Notes: generated by a model not told the origin, from the letters alone. A stretch of 64,000 bases of DNA from Planctomycetaceae bacterium (GCA_021294835.1 JAJTDF010000002.1:32821-96820), one strand, 5' to 3'; positions 34,788 to 43,446 are shown, counted from the stretch's first letter. Made by a program: numbers and translations.

Positions 34788-36418
34788 GCCGCCCCCCCAC
34801 TCCACCCGCCGCAGCGCATCCCGCCCTGTCCGTGAGCATCGACGACGTAGAGGCAGCCATGGCGCACGCCAGCCCCATCCGCCGCCGACCGACCGAGCCG
34901 GTGCCGACCGCCGGGGAGGTTTCTGTGGTTTCTGTTGCAGCGACAACAGAGACAGCCACCGCCGAGAGCGAGACCGCCGCCCGCCCGGTGAACCCTGGCC
35001 ACCAGTACGTCCCCTTCCCCGTCGCTGCCCTGCCCCCACCCCTCTGCACCCTCGTTACCGAAGCGGCTGCATCCCTCCGAGTAGATGCTGGCATGCTCGG
35101 TGCCCCCATGCTCGCCGTGCTGGCCGCCGCCATCGGCAACAGCCGTCGGCTGCTCGTCAAGCCGGGTTGGACCGAGCCCGCCGTGGTGTGGGTGGCGGTG
35201 GTGACCGAGAGCGGGAGCGCAAAGACACCCGCCCTGCGGGCGGTGGATGCCCCCTTGCGGGAGTGGCAAGCCCGTGCGCTCAAGGCCCATGCCAAGGTGT
35301 GGGCCGAGCATGAGGCCGCAGAACTCTGCTGGCAGCGAGACGTGGCTGCGTTCAAGAAAGGCGTTGCCGGTGGAGACCCCCCCGCCAAGCCGACGCCCCC
35401 CACCGCCGAGCGGCTGCTCATCGACGACGCCACCCTTGAGGCGACGGTCTCGCTGCTGGCAACCAACCCGAGGGGCCTGCTGTTGCTCAAGGATGAACTG
35501 GATGCATGGGTGACCGCCATGGACGCCTACCGCAGCGGACGCGGGGGAGACGCCAGCCGGTGGCTGGAGATGGCCAACGCCGGGCCGGTGACAGTGGACC
35601 GCAAGGGCGGGGGCGTGCAGTTTGTACCCCGTGCAGCGGTCTCGCTGACAGGGTGTGTGCAGCCCGACGTGGTGCGCGAGACCTTCACCAGTAAGCACCG
35701 ATCCTCCGGGCTGTGTGCCCGCATGCTGTGGGCCTTCCCGCCGTTCAAGGTGCGGCTGTTCTCCCGAGAGACCGTGGACCCCTTCACCACCAACCTCTAC
35801 GGAGCGGTGGTCTCGGGGCTGCTCGCCCTGCCCATGGGCACCGACGATGAGGGTGAGCCATGCCCGGTGAACCTCCCCCTGGCAGCCGACGCCCTCGACC
35901 TCTATATCCGCTGGCATGATGAGCACGCCGACGCCATCGGTGCAGCGTCTGGTGACCTGCGGGCAGCCATGGTCAAGTTGACCGCCTACGCCCTGCGGTT
36001 CGCTCTCATCCTCCACCTCGCCAAGGTGGCCGCCGGTCTCCCCGGCTGCTCTGAGGCGGAGGTGGACGCGGACAGCATGGAGCGGGCTCTCACCCTCACC
36101 CGGTGGTTTCTGTCCGAGACCGAGCGGGTGGTGGACCTGATGAGCGAGACCGAGGTGGAGACTGAGGATCGGAAACTCATCCGCTGGCTGGAGGGGCGTC
36201 CGTCCGGCTGCACCGCCTCAGAACTGGCCCGAGCCATCCGCCGGTACCGCAACAACGCAGAGGCCGCCGAGTTTGACCTGGCCCGCCTTGAGGCCGCCGG
36301 GCTGGGCAAGTGGGTGCGGGTGCCCTCAACAGCCAAGGGTGGCCGACCGACGGAGAGGTTCGTGCTGCACAGTGTCTATGCAACAGAAACCCCAGAAACC
36401 CCACCAACGGGCGCGTAG
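34784..36418 (+). CDS. DUF3987-family replication-type protein
   Basis: Protein of 544 residues. After a variable N-terminus (1-85) comes the DUF3987 core: VWVAVVTESGSAKTPALRAV with a degenerate phosphate-loop motif, LLLLKDELDAWVTAMDAYRS, AVSLTGCVQPDVVRETF, and the RMLWAFPP segment. A winged-helix C-terminus is likely (GRPSGCTASELARAIRRYR). DUF3987 proteins are relatives of primase-helicase proteins carried by phages, satellites and plasmids, and presumably act in replication of the excised circle. The Walker A lacks the usual second Gly (SGSAKT). Overlaps the upstream gene by ATGA. Confidence 0.82.
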   Translation: MSRPPTPPAAAHPALSVSIDDVEAAMAHASPIRRRPTEPVPTAGEVSVVSVAATTETATAESETAARPVNPGHQYVPFPVAALPPPLCTLVTEAAASLRVDAGMLGAPMLAVLAAAIGNSRRLLVKPGWTEPAVVWVAVVTESGSAKTPALRAVDAPLREWQARALKAHAKVWAEHEAAELCWQRDVAAFKKGVAGGDPPAKPTPPTAERLLIDDATLEATVSLLATNPRGLLLLKDELDAWVTAMDAYRSGRGGDASRWLEMANAGPVTVDRKGGGVQFVPRAAVSLTGCVQPDVVRETFTSKHRSSGLCARMLWAFPPFKVRLFSRETVDPFTTNLYGAVVSGLLALPMGTDDEGEPCPVNLPLAADALDLYIRWHDEHADAIGAASGDLRAAMVKLTAYALRFALILHLAKVAAGLPGCSEAEVDADSMERALTLTRWFLSETERVVDLMSETEVETEDRKLIRWLEGRPSGCTASELARAIRRYRNNAEAAEFDLARLEAAGLGKWVRVPSTAKGGRPTERFVLHSVYATETPETPPTGA

Positions 36419-36462
36419 GCTCTGACAGGTGACGGCCCATCGGGCCGAGAATGAGGTGATCC

Positions 36463-37785
36463 ATGGCAAGCGTTTCAATCTCCGCTGAAGGGCTGGCGAA
36501 GGTGCAGTACCTCGCTGGTGGTGTTCGCCGCACGCTGCATCTCGGGCGGGTGAGCCGCAAGGCCGCCGACGCCGTGCGGGTGCATGTTGAGGCTCTGCTG
36601 GCATGGCCGAGAACCGGCACGCTGGCCCCTTCAACAGCGGCATGGGTGGCCGGGCTGGATGACAGGATGCATGAGCGGCTGGTGGGTCTGGGGCTGCTCC
36701 CCGCCCGTGCTGCCCGTCGCCGCCGGACGGTGGCCGACCTGCTCGACGCGGTGAAGGAAACCCGCCAGTGGAAGGCGGGCACCCTCGCCGGTTTCTGCAC
36801 CAACCGCGCCAGCATTGAGGCCCATCTCGGGGCGACGACGCCGGTGGAACTGGTGACGCCGGAACAGGCGGAGCGGTTCGCCGCCGCCATGGCCGAGCAG
36901 GGTCTCGCCCGAGCGACCATCGCCAAGCGGGTGGCGGTGGCCCGGCAGGTGTTCGCCAAGGCCGCCAAGTGGGGATGGATCGCCCGAGACCCCTTCGACG
37001 GAGTGAAGGCGGGCAGCCAAGCCAACCCCGACCGGCTGCACTACGTCTCCGCCGAGGTGTTTGAGAGGGTGCTCGCTGAGGTGAGAGACCCCGAGTTGCG
37101 TCTGGTGCTCTGTCTGGGCCGATACGCCGGGCTGAGGCTGCCCAGCGAGGTGGTGGGGCTCAAGTGGTCCGACCTGAGCGACTGGAGCCGGAGCCCCCTC
37201 ACCTTGACCATCCGATCCACAAAGACGGAGACGACGCGGGTGGTGCCGGTGGTGCCGAGGTTGGCGAGGGAACTGCTGGCGGGGTGGGAGCGGGCAGCCG
37301 AGGGGGCGGAGTACGTCCTCGGTGACCGTCGCCGGGGAGGATGCTTGAACTGGCGGAGGGGGCTGGAGTGGGCGTGCAGCCGGGCAGGGGTGAAGGCCTG
37401 GCCCCGGCTGCTCCATGCCCTGCGGGGGAGTTTCTGCACCGACATCTCAGCGAGATTCCCCAGCCACCTCGCCCGCCAGTGGTGCGGGCACAGCGAACAG
37501 GTGGCGGTGGGGCACTACTTGAGCACGCTGGAGAGCGACCTCGCCAAGGCCTGCGCCATGGATGACTTTGGCCGCCCTGCCCAGCCGACGCACCAGACGA
37601 CGCAGCCGACCCCCCAGACGACGCAGAATCCGACGCAGCGGGGAGCGGCACAGACGGGCAGGGAAGGCCAAACAGAAACGGGCACGGCCGATTCCGTGCT
37701 GGAAGCGGCTCTGTGCCCGTCTGTGCCCCACCCTACCGAAACACTAATGACCCCTAGGGGATTTGAACCCCTGTTACCAGGATGA
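36463..37785 (+). CDS. int: Tyrosine recombinase/integrase, read-through into tRNA-Glu
   Basis: Protein of 440 residues in the integrated state. Catalytic residues: Arg 225 (AGLRLPSE), Lys 254 (RSTKTE), His 318 and Arg 321 (HALRGS), His 343 (WCGHS) and the nucleophile Tyr 352 (VGHYLST). The core-binding helical domain is about 90-185. About 70 residues of Pro/Gln/Thr-rich sequence follow, then LMTPRGF encoded by the attR core, and the frame ends in the tRNA-Glu gene (last residues EPLLPG). In the excised circle the same frame would continue for 58 codons from 32472 to 32649. GAGGTGATCC before the ATG is the ribosome site. Confidence 0.93.
   Translation: MASVSISAEGLAKVQYLAGGVRRTLHLGRVSRKAADAVRVHVEALLAWPRTGTLAPSTAAWVAGLDDRMHERLVGLGLLPARAARRRRTVADLLDAVKETRQWKAGTLAGFCTNRASIEAHLGATTPVELVTPEQAERFAAAMAEQGLARATIAKRVAVARQVFAKAAKWGWIARDPFDGVKAGSQANPDRLHYVSAEVFERVLAEVRDPELRLVLCLGRYAGLRLPSEVVGLKWSDLSDWSRSPLTLTIRSTKTETTRVVPVVPRLARELLAGWERAAEGAEYVLGDRRRGGCLNWRRGLEWACSRAGVKAWPRLLHALRGSFCTDISARFPSHLARQWCGHSEQVAVGHYLSTLESDLAKACAMDDFGRPAQPTHQTTQPTPQTTQNPTQRGAAQTGREGQTETGTADSVLEAALCPSVPHPTETLMTPRGFEPLLPG
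37593..37637. repeat. Repeated ccagacgacgcag motif, right copies (possible integrase arm sites)
   Basis: ccagacgacgcag occurs at 37593-37605 and 37614-37626; the second extends to 37637 as the exact 22-base copy of 32516-32537. They lie about 110-150 bases from the attR core, inside the Pro/Gln-rich coding tail of the integrase. Confidence 0.5.
37744..37763. repeat. attR core
   Basis: Sequence ctaatgacccctaggggatt, identical to attL. Bases 37748-37763 are the 3' end of tRNA-Glu (acceptor strand plus part of the T arm), the usual target of tyrosine integrases. Confidence 0.9.
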
Positions 37786-37822
37786 GAACCTGGCGTCCTG
37801 GACCAGGCTAGACGAAGGGGCC
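37748..37822 (-). tRNA. tRNA-Glu (anticodon CTC)
   Basis: Seventy-five bases. The acceptor stem GGCCCCT pairs with AGGGGTC (one G-T pair), the anticodon arm is CCAGG-TTCTCAT-CCTGG with anticodon CTC, and the T arm is AGGGG-TTCGAAT-CCCCT. Discriminator A, no encoded CCA. The gene is intact at attR because the element core restores its 3' end. Its original terminator appears to lie beyond the element at 32411. Confidence 0.96.
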
Positions 37823-37833
37823 GTCGAGCCAAG

Positions 37834-37861
37834 ATGGTAACGGGCTGGGCGGCAAAATCAA
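37834..37861 (-). promoter_or_regulatory. Promoter of tRNA-Glu
   Basis: On the minus strand TTGATT (37856-37861) and TACCAT (37834-37839) are 16 bases apart, with the -10 box 12 bases before the tRNA 5' end. Position and spacing fit a sigma-70 promoter. Confidence 0.55.
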
Positions 37862-37957
37862 CTGGCTGGCATCCGTGCGGCCGGCTCCCGTGCGGCTGGT
37901 TGGCCCGACCGGCCGGGGCAGATGGCCGCGGGCCCCGCCGGGAAACCCGGACACGCC

Positions 37958-38422
37958 TCAGAGGATCTCGACGATCTTGAACTTCTTGACCCCACGCGGA
38001 GTGCGGACGCCGACCGTCTCGCCGACGCGGGCTTTCATCAGGGCCTCGCCCATGGGGCTGGTCGCCGTGACCTCTGTGTAGTCCTCAGGCATGGTGCCGC
38101 TGAACTCGCCGACCATCTTGAACAGTTCGGTCTCATCGGCCCCCTCCTCCTGCACTCGAACGGTGGCGCCGAGGAAGACGATGTCGGTCTGGCGGCGGCT
38201 CTCATCGATCACGCTCAGCCGCGACAGCCGCTCCTGCAGGCGGCGGATCTCGGCCTCTTCCATGCCCTGCTGCTCGCGGGCGGCGTGGTAATCGCCGTTC
38301 TCCTTCAGATCGCCCAGGGCCCGGGCCTCGGCGATCTTCTGGGAGATCACCTGCCGGTTGCCGATCAGCGCGGCCAGCCGTGATTCCAGCGCTGCTTTTT
38401 CTGCGGGGGTCACCATTTCCAT
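37958..38422 (-). CDS. greA: Transcription elongation factor GreA
   Basis: Protein of 154 residues. An N-terminal coiled coil (VTPAEKAALESRLAALI; ARALGDLKENGDYHAAREQQ with the acidic tip DLKENGDY) precedes the C-terminal FKBP-like domain (VGETVGVRTPRGVKKFKIVE). It rescues backtracked RNA polymerase by stimulating transcript cleavage. The ATG at 38422 has AGGA about nine bases upstream; ATG at 38416 is an alternative. Confidence 0.95.
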   Translation of the reverse strand: MEMVTPAEKAALESRLAALIGNRQVISQKIAEARALGDLKENGDYHAAREQQGMEEAEIRRLQERLSRLSVIDESRRQTDIVFLGATVRVQEEGADETELFKMVGEFSGTMPEDYTEVTATSPMGEALMKARVGETVGVRTPRGVKKFKIVEIL

Positions 38423-38661
38423 GTCGCGCGTTCCTGCTGCTGGGCGTTGCCTTGTCGAAGGCGGCCGGGAAAGAGCCATGAACCGGCCGCCGGAAATCAC
38501 CAGAGTTGATCCGCCGGCCGGAGCCAGGCGGGTGAAAGGGGGCAGACGACGAAAAACACCGAACCGAACGATGGGCCGTCAAAGGTCCAGGCGTTGAGGA
38601 TAGCGATGGCCCCGGCCAGCGGTGTGGCGCGCCTGTGAAGGGTGCGACGCCGGACAGCGGC

Positions 38662-39708
38662 TCAGCGGGGGGGGTTGGACTGCCGCTTGGCACCCTCGCG
38701 AGAGACGGTGGATCGAGACGGGCGAGCCTTCCGCTGGTCGCTGCCCCCCTGCTGCGGGCCGAAAACACGGGACGGGTCGTTGCTGTCAGGCGGCAGTTCG
38801 GCCGAGAGTTCAGCCTGCAGCGCCGCCAGGGCGGTGCGGTCGAACATCACGCCCCGCGGGTTGGAGACATCAACCACGGGCATGTTGGCGTCGATGCGGC
38901 GGCCATGCTCGCGGGACTGGTACAACTGCATCAGGCGGCGGAGTTTCTCTTCGGGGGTCGGCTCGGCGGCGGTCCACTCGGTCGGGCTGACGCCCCAGAT
39001 CACGCGGTTATCGGTGTCGGTGACGATGACCAGCCGCTTGCGGCCTTGGTACTCCGCGACATCGATGCCCTTGACCTGGCTGTAGAAGGGCGTTCGCTGC
39101 AAATAGCCCAGCAGGGCGAGGCCGGCCTGTACGTCGCCCCCCAGCCAGGGCTCGCCGGGCTGCCCGGGTACGGCCATGCTGGGATTGAGAATGATCTTCA
39201 GCAGCGAGCCCCCGGGCGAGTAGTCCAGCGGCAGCAGGTCGCCCTCGGCGGAGACCAGGTGATCACGCCCCAGGTAGCGAACCGCGGCAACCGGAGCACG
39301 CCACTGGCCCCGGATCTGCACAACGCCCTCCGGACCACGACGGACCGCATCGATCGCGCTGAACCAGCCGGTGGCCATCAGGGCGTCGGCGGCGGCCTTG
39401 AGCGACGCCCCGTCGGTGGGGTCGCCGTTCAGGGCGTTGAGCGCAGCCAGTTCGATCTTGCCCCGGATGGAGGGGCTCATCCAGGTTTGCGGGGCCTCGC
39501 CGGGACGGGACGGGGGCCCGATGACCGGCCAGTTGATGTCCACACTGACGGGGGCCTCTTTCAGGCGGCCGACCTGGTGGCGCAGGGCCTCACGGGAATA
39601 CACCACACCAATAGCTGCGCCGGCAAGGAGCACCAGCGTGATAGCCAGGGTGGCGGACCGGAAGTGAGCTTTGAGCTGTTGGGTTTTATCGCGTGCGGCG
39701 CGTGGCAT
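38662..39708 (-). CDS. Membrane-anchored extracytoplasmic protein, FtsQ/POTRA-like (tentative)
   Basis: Protein of 348 residues: short basic start, one membrane helix (about 19-38, LAITLVLLAGAAIGVVYSRE), then a long periplasmic region. LKAAADALMATGWFSAIDAV followed by RRGPEGVVQIRGQWRAPVAA resembles a POTRA domain followed by the FtsQ beta domain (GDLLPLDY, KGIDVAEYQGRKRLVIVTD). The C-terminal 40 residues are charged and disordered. Assignment to cell division is by architecture only; no other division gene is adjacent. Confidence 0.6.
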   Translation of the reverse strand: MPRAARDKTQQLKAHFRSATLAITLVLLAGAAIGVVYSREALRHQVGRLKEAPVSVDINWPVIGPPSRPGEAPQTWMSPSIRGKIELAALNALNGDPTDGASLKAAADALMATGWFSAIDAVRRGPEGVVQIRGQWRAPVAAVRYLGRDHLVSAEGDLLPLDYSPGGSLLKIILNPSMAVPGQPGEPWLGGDVQAGLALLGYLQRTPFYSQVKGIDVAEYQGRKRLVIVTDTDNRVIWGVSPTEWTAAEPTPEEKLRRLMQLYQSREHGRRIDANMPVVDVSNPRGVMFDRTALAALQAELSAELPPDSNDPSRVFGPQQGGSDQRKARPSRSTVSREGAKRQSNPPR

Positions 39709-39786
39709 AGGTCAGCATCCGTGCTGGACCGAACATGTTATCACCCCGCAACGGCCCGTAGAGGCGGCCGCCCGGGAACGGGGCCC

Positions 39787-41562
39787 TCAGGCCAGAAGGC
39801 TGCGGCCGGTCATTTCCGGCGGCTGGGGCAGCTCCATGACGGTCAAGGCCGTAGGGACAATATCGGCCAGACGCCCCCGCTGCTCACGAATCGCCGGCTT
39901 GAACCAGCCGGCCGGGTCCTGATCGCCCCGCAGGCGACGGTTCTTGTGGGCGGGGCTGACAAGGATCAGCGGGACGTCAAAGGTGGTGTGGGCGGTGTGC
40001 GGGGAACCAGTCGCCGGGTCGAACATCTGCTCGGCGTTGCCGTGGTCGGCGGTGACGATCAGAGCCCCGCCCCGTGCCAGGGTGGCCTGCACGATGCGGC
40101 CGACGCAGGCATCGACCTTCTCGCAGGAGGCGATGGCGGCCTGCAGCACGCCGGTGTGGCCGACCATGTCGCCGTTGGCGAAGTTGACCACGATGAACGC
40201 CTCGCAATCCGGGGCGGCCAGCCGGGCGAGGACGGCCTCGCAGACGGCGTCGGCGGACATCTCGGGCTTCTGGTCGTAGGTGGCAACCTTGGGCGACTGC
40301 GGGTTGACGCGGGCCTCGCCGGGGAACGGCTCATCGCGGTAGTCGTTGAAGAAGAAGGTGACGTGGGGATACTTCTCGGTCTCGGCGCAGCGGAATTGCC
40401 TCAGGCCCAGCGAACTGATCCACTCGCCGGCGATGTGCTTCATCTTGGGGGGCTTGGGGAAGGCGACGCCGGCGACCAGAGGGAGCAGTTCCTCCCAATA
40501 CTCGGTCATGATGACAAAGTGGGTGTTGGGCTTGGAACCCCGGTCAAAGCCGTTGCGACCTGAATCCGGCGAGGGCTTGACCTTGGCCCACTTGTCATCC
40601 GGGAAGCAGAAGGCAGCGCACAACTCACGGGGGCGGTCGCCCCGGTAATTGACGAAGATCACCGTGTCGCCGTCGTGGATGCTGTCGGCGGCGACGGTGG
40701 CGGCCGGCCCGATGCGGCGGGCGGTGATGAACTCGTCGCCGGTGAGGTTGGAGGCAGTCGGCTGGTCGTAGTACGCCTGAACGGCCGAGGAGACATCCGC
40801 AAACACCGGCCCGGACTGCCCGGCACCCACGCCGACACCCCGCAGGCAGTCGTACGCGGTCTTGACGCGCTCCCAGCGGTTGTCGCGGTCCATCGCGTAG
40901 TAGCGGCCGATCACCGAGGTGATCCGGCCAATGCCGATGGCGACGCACTGCTTCTCGACCTGGCGGCAGAACTCCAAGCCCGTGAACGGGCCGGTGTCGC
41001 GGCCGTCGGAGATCAAATGCAGGTGCACATCGGCGACGGCCAGCGCCTTGGCGGCCTTGACGGCGGCATAGAGGTGATCAAGCTGGCCGTGCACGCCGGC
41101 GTCAGACGCGATGCACAGCAGGTGCACGCGGGCGGGGGAGCCGTCGGGCCGGCGGGCGGTCTTGCAGCGGGTGATGGCCGAGGCGATGACGGCGTTGTGC
41201 TCAAGGCCGGCGCGGCAGGCCTTGGTGATGGCGACACTCTCCTGATCGACAATGCGGCCGGCGCCGATGTTCTGGTGGCCGACCTCGCTGTTGCCCATGG
41301 TGCCCTCGGGCAGGCCCACGTCCTCGCCGCTGGTCTTGATCAGCGTCCAGGGGTACTCGGCCATCAGGGCGTCGGCCACCGGGGTGCGGGCCTTTTTGAC
41401 GGCGTTGAAGGCGTCGTGATCGGGGTGAGGATTGGTCCCCCATCCGTCGCGGATGATCAGCACCAGGGGCGGACGGGCGGATGAAACAACACCGCCGCCC
41501 GTGTCCGGGGCGGCGGCGGGGGATTGATGCACAGAATCAGAACCGGAAGCGAACGTCGCCAT
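39787..41562 (-). CDS. gpmI: 2,3-bisphosphoglycerate-independent phosphoglycerate mutase
   Basis: Protein of 591 residues. The start of the metal-binding domain is VLIIRDGWGTNPH, and the catalytic Ser is in GTMGNSEVGHQNIGAGRIV. Later marks are SDGRDTGPFTG, RYYAMDRDNRWERVK, HIAGEWISS, FANGDMVGHTG and VTADHGNAEQM, all conserved in the alkaline-phosphatase-fold mutases of glycolysis. Length is some 75 residues above the usual 515, from an N-terminal extension of about 30 and inserts near GRNGFDRG. Mn-dependent enzyme of the cytoplasm. Confidence 0.96.
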   Translation of the reverse strand: MATFASGSDSVHQSPAAAPDTGGGVVSSARPPLVLIIRDGWGTNPHPDHDAFNAVKKARTPVADALMAEYPWTLIKTSGEDVGLPEGTMGNSEVGHQNIGAGRIVDQESVAITKACRAGLEHNAVIASAITRCKTARRPDGSPARVHLLCIASDAGVHGQLDHLYAAVKAAKALAVADVHLHLISDGRDTGPFTGLEFCRQVEKQCVAIGIGRITSVIGRYYAMDRDNRWERVKTAYDCLRGVGVGAGQSGPVFADVSSAVQAYYDQPTASNLTGDEFITARRIGPAATVAADSIHDGDTVIFVNYRGDRPRELCAAFCFPDDKWAKVKPSPDSGRNGFDRGSKPNTHFVIMTEYWEELLPLVAGVAFPKPPKMKHIAGEWISSLGLRQFRCAETEKYPHVTFFFNDYRDEPFPGEARVNPQSPKVATYDQKPEMSADAVCEAVLARLAAPDCEAFIVVNFANGDMVGHTGVLQAAIASCEKVDACVGRIVQATLARGGALIVTADHGNAEQMFDPATGSPHTAHTTFDVPLILVSPAHKNRRLRGDQDPAGWFKPAIREQRGRLADIVPTALTVMELPQPPEMTGRSLLA

Positions 41563-41650
41563 GGGGCCGAGGGTATCACCGGCGGCGCGGGCCGCGGGAG
41601 GGACCGGGGCTCGGTTCCGGGCGGCGAGGCCGTGACGGCTGGCCGACGGA

Positions 41651-42127
41651 TCAGCCGATGGCCGCGGCCAGTTCCTCGGCCTTGAAGGCGTCCTTGATCT
41701 CCCGCTTCTGGCTCCACTTGACCTTGCCGTCGCGGCCGACGATCACAGTGCCCCGGCCGGAGATGTTCAGATCGGGCCAGTAGATGCCGTACGCCTTGCA
41801 GACCTGGCGGTGCATGTCAGCCAGCAGGGTCTGCTTGAGGTTGAGCGACTGGGCCCAGGCCTCGTGAACGAAGAATGAGTCGCAGGAAATGCCGACGACC
41901 TGAGCGCCCTTGGCGGACCACTTGGCCAGTTCGTCGTTGGCGCACTTCATCTCGGTGCTGCACACCGGGGAGAAATCCATCGGGTAGAAGCACAGCACCA
42001 CATCACCGTTCTTCAGGGCATCAGAGAGCTTCCAGTCGGCACGGTTCTGGGCTTTGAGGACAAAGTCCGGGGCGACCTCACCCTTGGAGATGAAGCTGTC
42101 ACGGGGCTTGAGGGCATCGTTGCTCAT
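41651..42127 (-). CDS. Peroxiredoxin (AhpC/TSA family)
   Basis: Protein of 158 residues with thioredoxin fold. The peroxidatic Cys 56 is in MDFSPVCSTEM, close to the P-x3-T/S-x2-C motif but with Ser before Pro. A second Cys at about 109 (HRQVCKAYGI) could be resolving. KNGDVVLCFYP and ISCDSFFVHEAWA are typical of AhpE/TSA-like proteins. It would reduce peroxides in the cytoplasm. Stands between gpmI and gcvT on the same strand. Confidence 0.9.
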   Translation of the reverse strand: MSNDALKPRDSFISKGEVAPDFVLKAQNRADWKLSDALKNGDVVLCFYPMDFSPVCSTEMKCANDELAKWSAKGAQVVGISCDSFFVHEAWAQSLNLKQTLLADMHRQVCKAYGIYWPDLNISGRGTVIVGRDGKVKWSQKREIKDAFKAEELAAAIG

Positions 42128-42214
42128 GGGATTCCTTTCGGTACAGACACCCGATCCCCCTTGAGGACGGATGACGGGATGATCCGACAGACGCGGGCGG
42201 AACTCAGACCGGGC

Positions 42215-43393
42215 TCACACGCCGACCTTGGCGGGCGCGGGAGCGACGGGGGCGGCCTTGTAGAACGGCAGCTTGACGATGGTCGCGTCCAGCCGCTCCT
42301 TGCCGTTGTCGACCTGCAGCGTCGTGCCCTCGGCCGCGTGCTCGCGGGCGACGAAGGCCATGGCGATGGGGTAGCCGAGCGTCGGGCTCGGGCAGCCGCT
42401 GGTGACGATGCCGACCGACGAGTCGCCCTTGAGGACGTTCATGCCCTGGCGGGCCGAACGCTTGCCCTCGAGCTTCAGCCCGACGAGCTTGCGGGCCGGG
42501 CCGCCGGAGTCGCGGACCTTCTTCAGGGCCGCCATGCCGATGAACTCGTCCTTGTGATCGGTCTGGTCCTTGTCCAGGCTGATGGCAAAGTCGACGCCGC
42601 ATTCCAGGGCGTTGATCTCTTCACCGAGCTCGTGCCCGTACAGGGGCATGCCGGCCTCCATGCGGAGGGTGTCGCGGGCGCCCAGGCCGCAGGGCTTGAT
42701 GAGCGAATCGGGGGCCTTGGGGTCCACGTCCTTGAGCAGCATGCCCATGGCGATCTTGGTCATGCCGGCGGGGAGGATGACCTCGACGCCGTCCTCGCCG
42801 GTGTAGCCGGTGCGGGAGACGAACAGCTTGGCGATGAGCAGGTTCTTGGTGGCGAAGGTGTACCGCTTGAGGGTCGGAATTTCCTTGCTGACCTTGGAGA
42901 TGAACTCCATGACGCGGGGGCCTTGGATGGCCACCATGGCGGTGGAGGTGGTCTGGTCCTCGATGGTGAGGTTCATCTGGTGGTGGGCCTTGACGGCGTT
43001 GAAGTGGCCGACCACCTTGGCGCGGTTGGAGGCGTTGACGACCATCATGAACTGGTCCTCATCGAACCGCATGACGATCACGTCGTCGTGCACGCCGCCC
43101 TGCTCGTTGCAGACCAGCGAGTACCGGCAGGAGCCGGGCTTCATGTCGCGGATCTTGCGGGAGCAGACCTTCTCCAGGAAGCGGCAGGCGTGCCGCCCCT
43201 GGATCTTCAGCCGGCCCATGTGCGAGACGTCGAAGAACCCGCCCTTGGTGCGGGTCTGCACGTGCTCCTCGTTGATGCTGCCCTTGCCCCCGGGCATGTA
43301 GACCAGGGGCATCTCCCAGCCCGCGAAGTCCACCATCTTGGCGCCGTACTCAACGTGCTTGTCATACAGGGGCGTGCGATGCAGCAAAGTCAC
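42215..43393 (-). CDS. gcvT: Aminomethyltransferase, glycine cleavage T protein
   Basis: Protein of about 392 residues. RTPLYDKHVEYGAKMVDFAG at the start, DVSHMGRLKIQGRHACRFLE, YTGEDGVEVILP, LGARDTLRMEAGMPLYGHEL and the C-terminal GIVTSGCPSPTLGYPIAM are conserved GcvT segments. It takes the methylene group from lipoylated H protein to tetrahydrofolate. The start is unclear: GTG at 43393 is only two bases after AGGAG, while TTG at 43387 has an eight-base spacing and may be the true start. No gcvH or gcvP in the window. Confidence 0.94.
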   Translation of the reverse strand: MTLLHRTPLYDKHVEYGAKMVDFAGWEMPLVYMPGGKGSINEEHVQTRTKGGFFDVSHMGRLKIQGRHACRFLEKVCSRKIRDMKPGSCRYSLVCNEQGGVHDDVIVMRFDEDQFMMVVNASNRAKVVGHFNAVKAHHQMNLTIEDQTTSTAMVAIQGPRVMEFISKVSKEIPTLKRYTFATKNLLIAKLFVSRTGYTGEDGVEVILPAGMTKIAMGMLLKDVDPKAPDSLIKPCGLGARDTLRMEAGMPLYGHELGEEINALECGVDFAISLDKDQTDHKDEFIGMAALKKVRDSGGPARKLVGLKLEGKRSARQGMNVLKGDSSVGIVTSGCPSPTLGYPIAMAFVAREHAAEGTTLQVDNGKERLDATIVKLPFYKAAPVAPAPAKVGV

Positions 43394-43446
43394 AACTCCT
43401 CAGGAGATCTCTGGCGGGCAACCGACCGGACCGGGTGGACAGGGGG

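Larger units (their letters stand above)
32452..37763 (+). mobile_element. 5.3-kb integrative element in tRNA-Glu
   Basis: Bounded by identical 20-base sequences (32452-32471 and 37744-37763), the right copy being the 3' end of tRNA-Glu(CTC). All supported genes are on the plus strand: two hypothetical proteins, two small HTH proteins, a 66-residue protein, a DUF3987 protein and a tyrosine integrase next to the tRNA. Four iterons lie upstream of the HTH genes. No capsid, terminase or conjugation genes are present, so it resembles a minimal satellite or plasmid-like integrative element. Boundaries are base-exact only to within the shared core. Confidence 0.88.
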
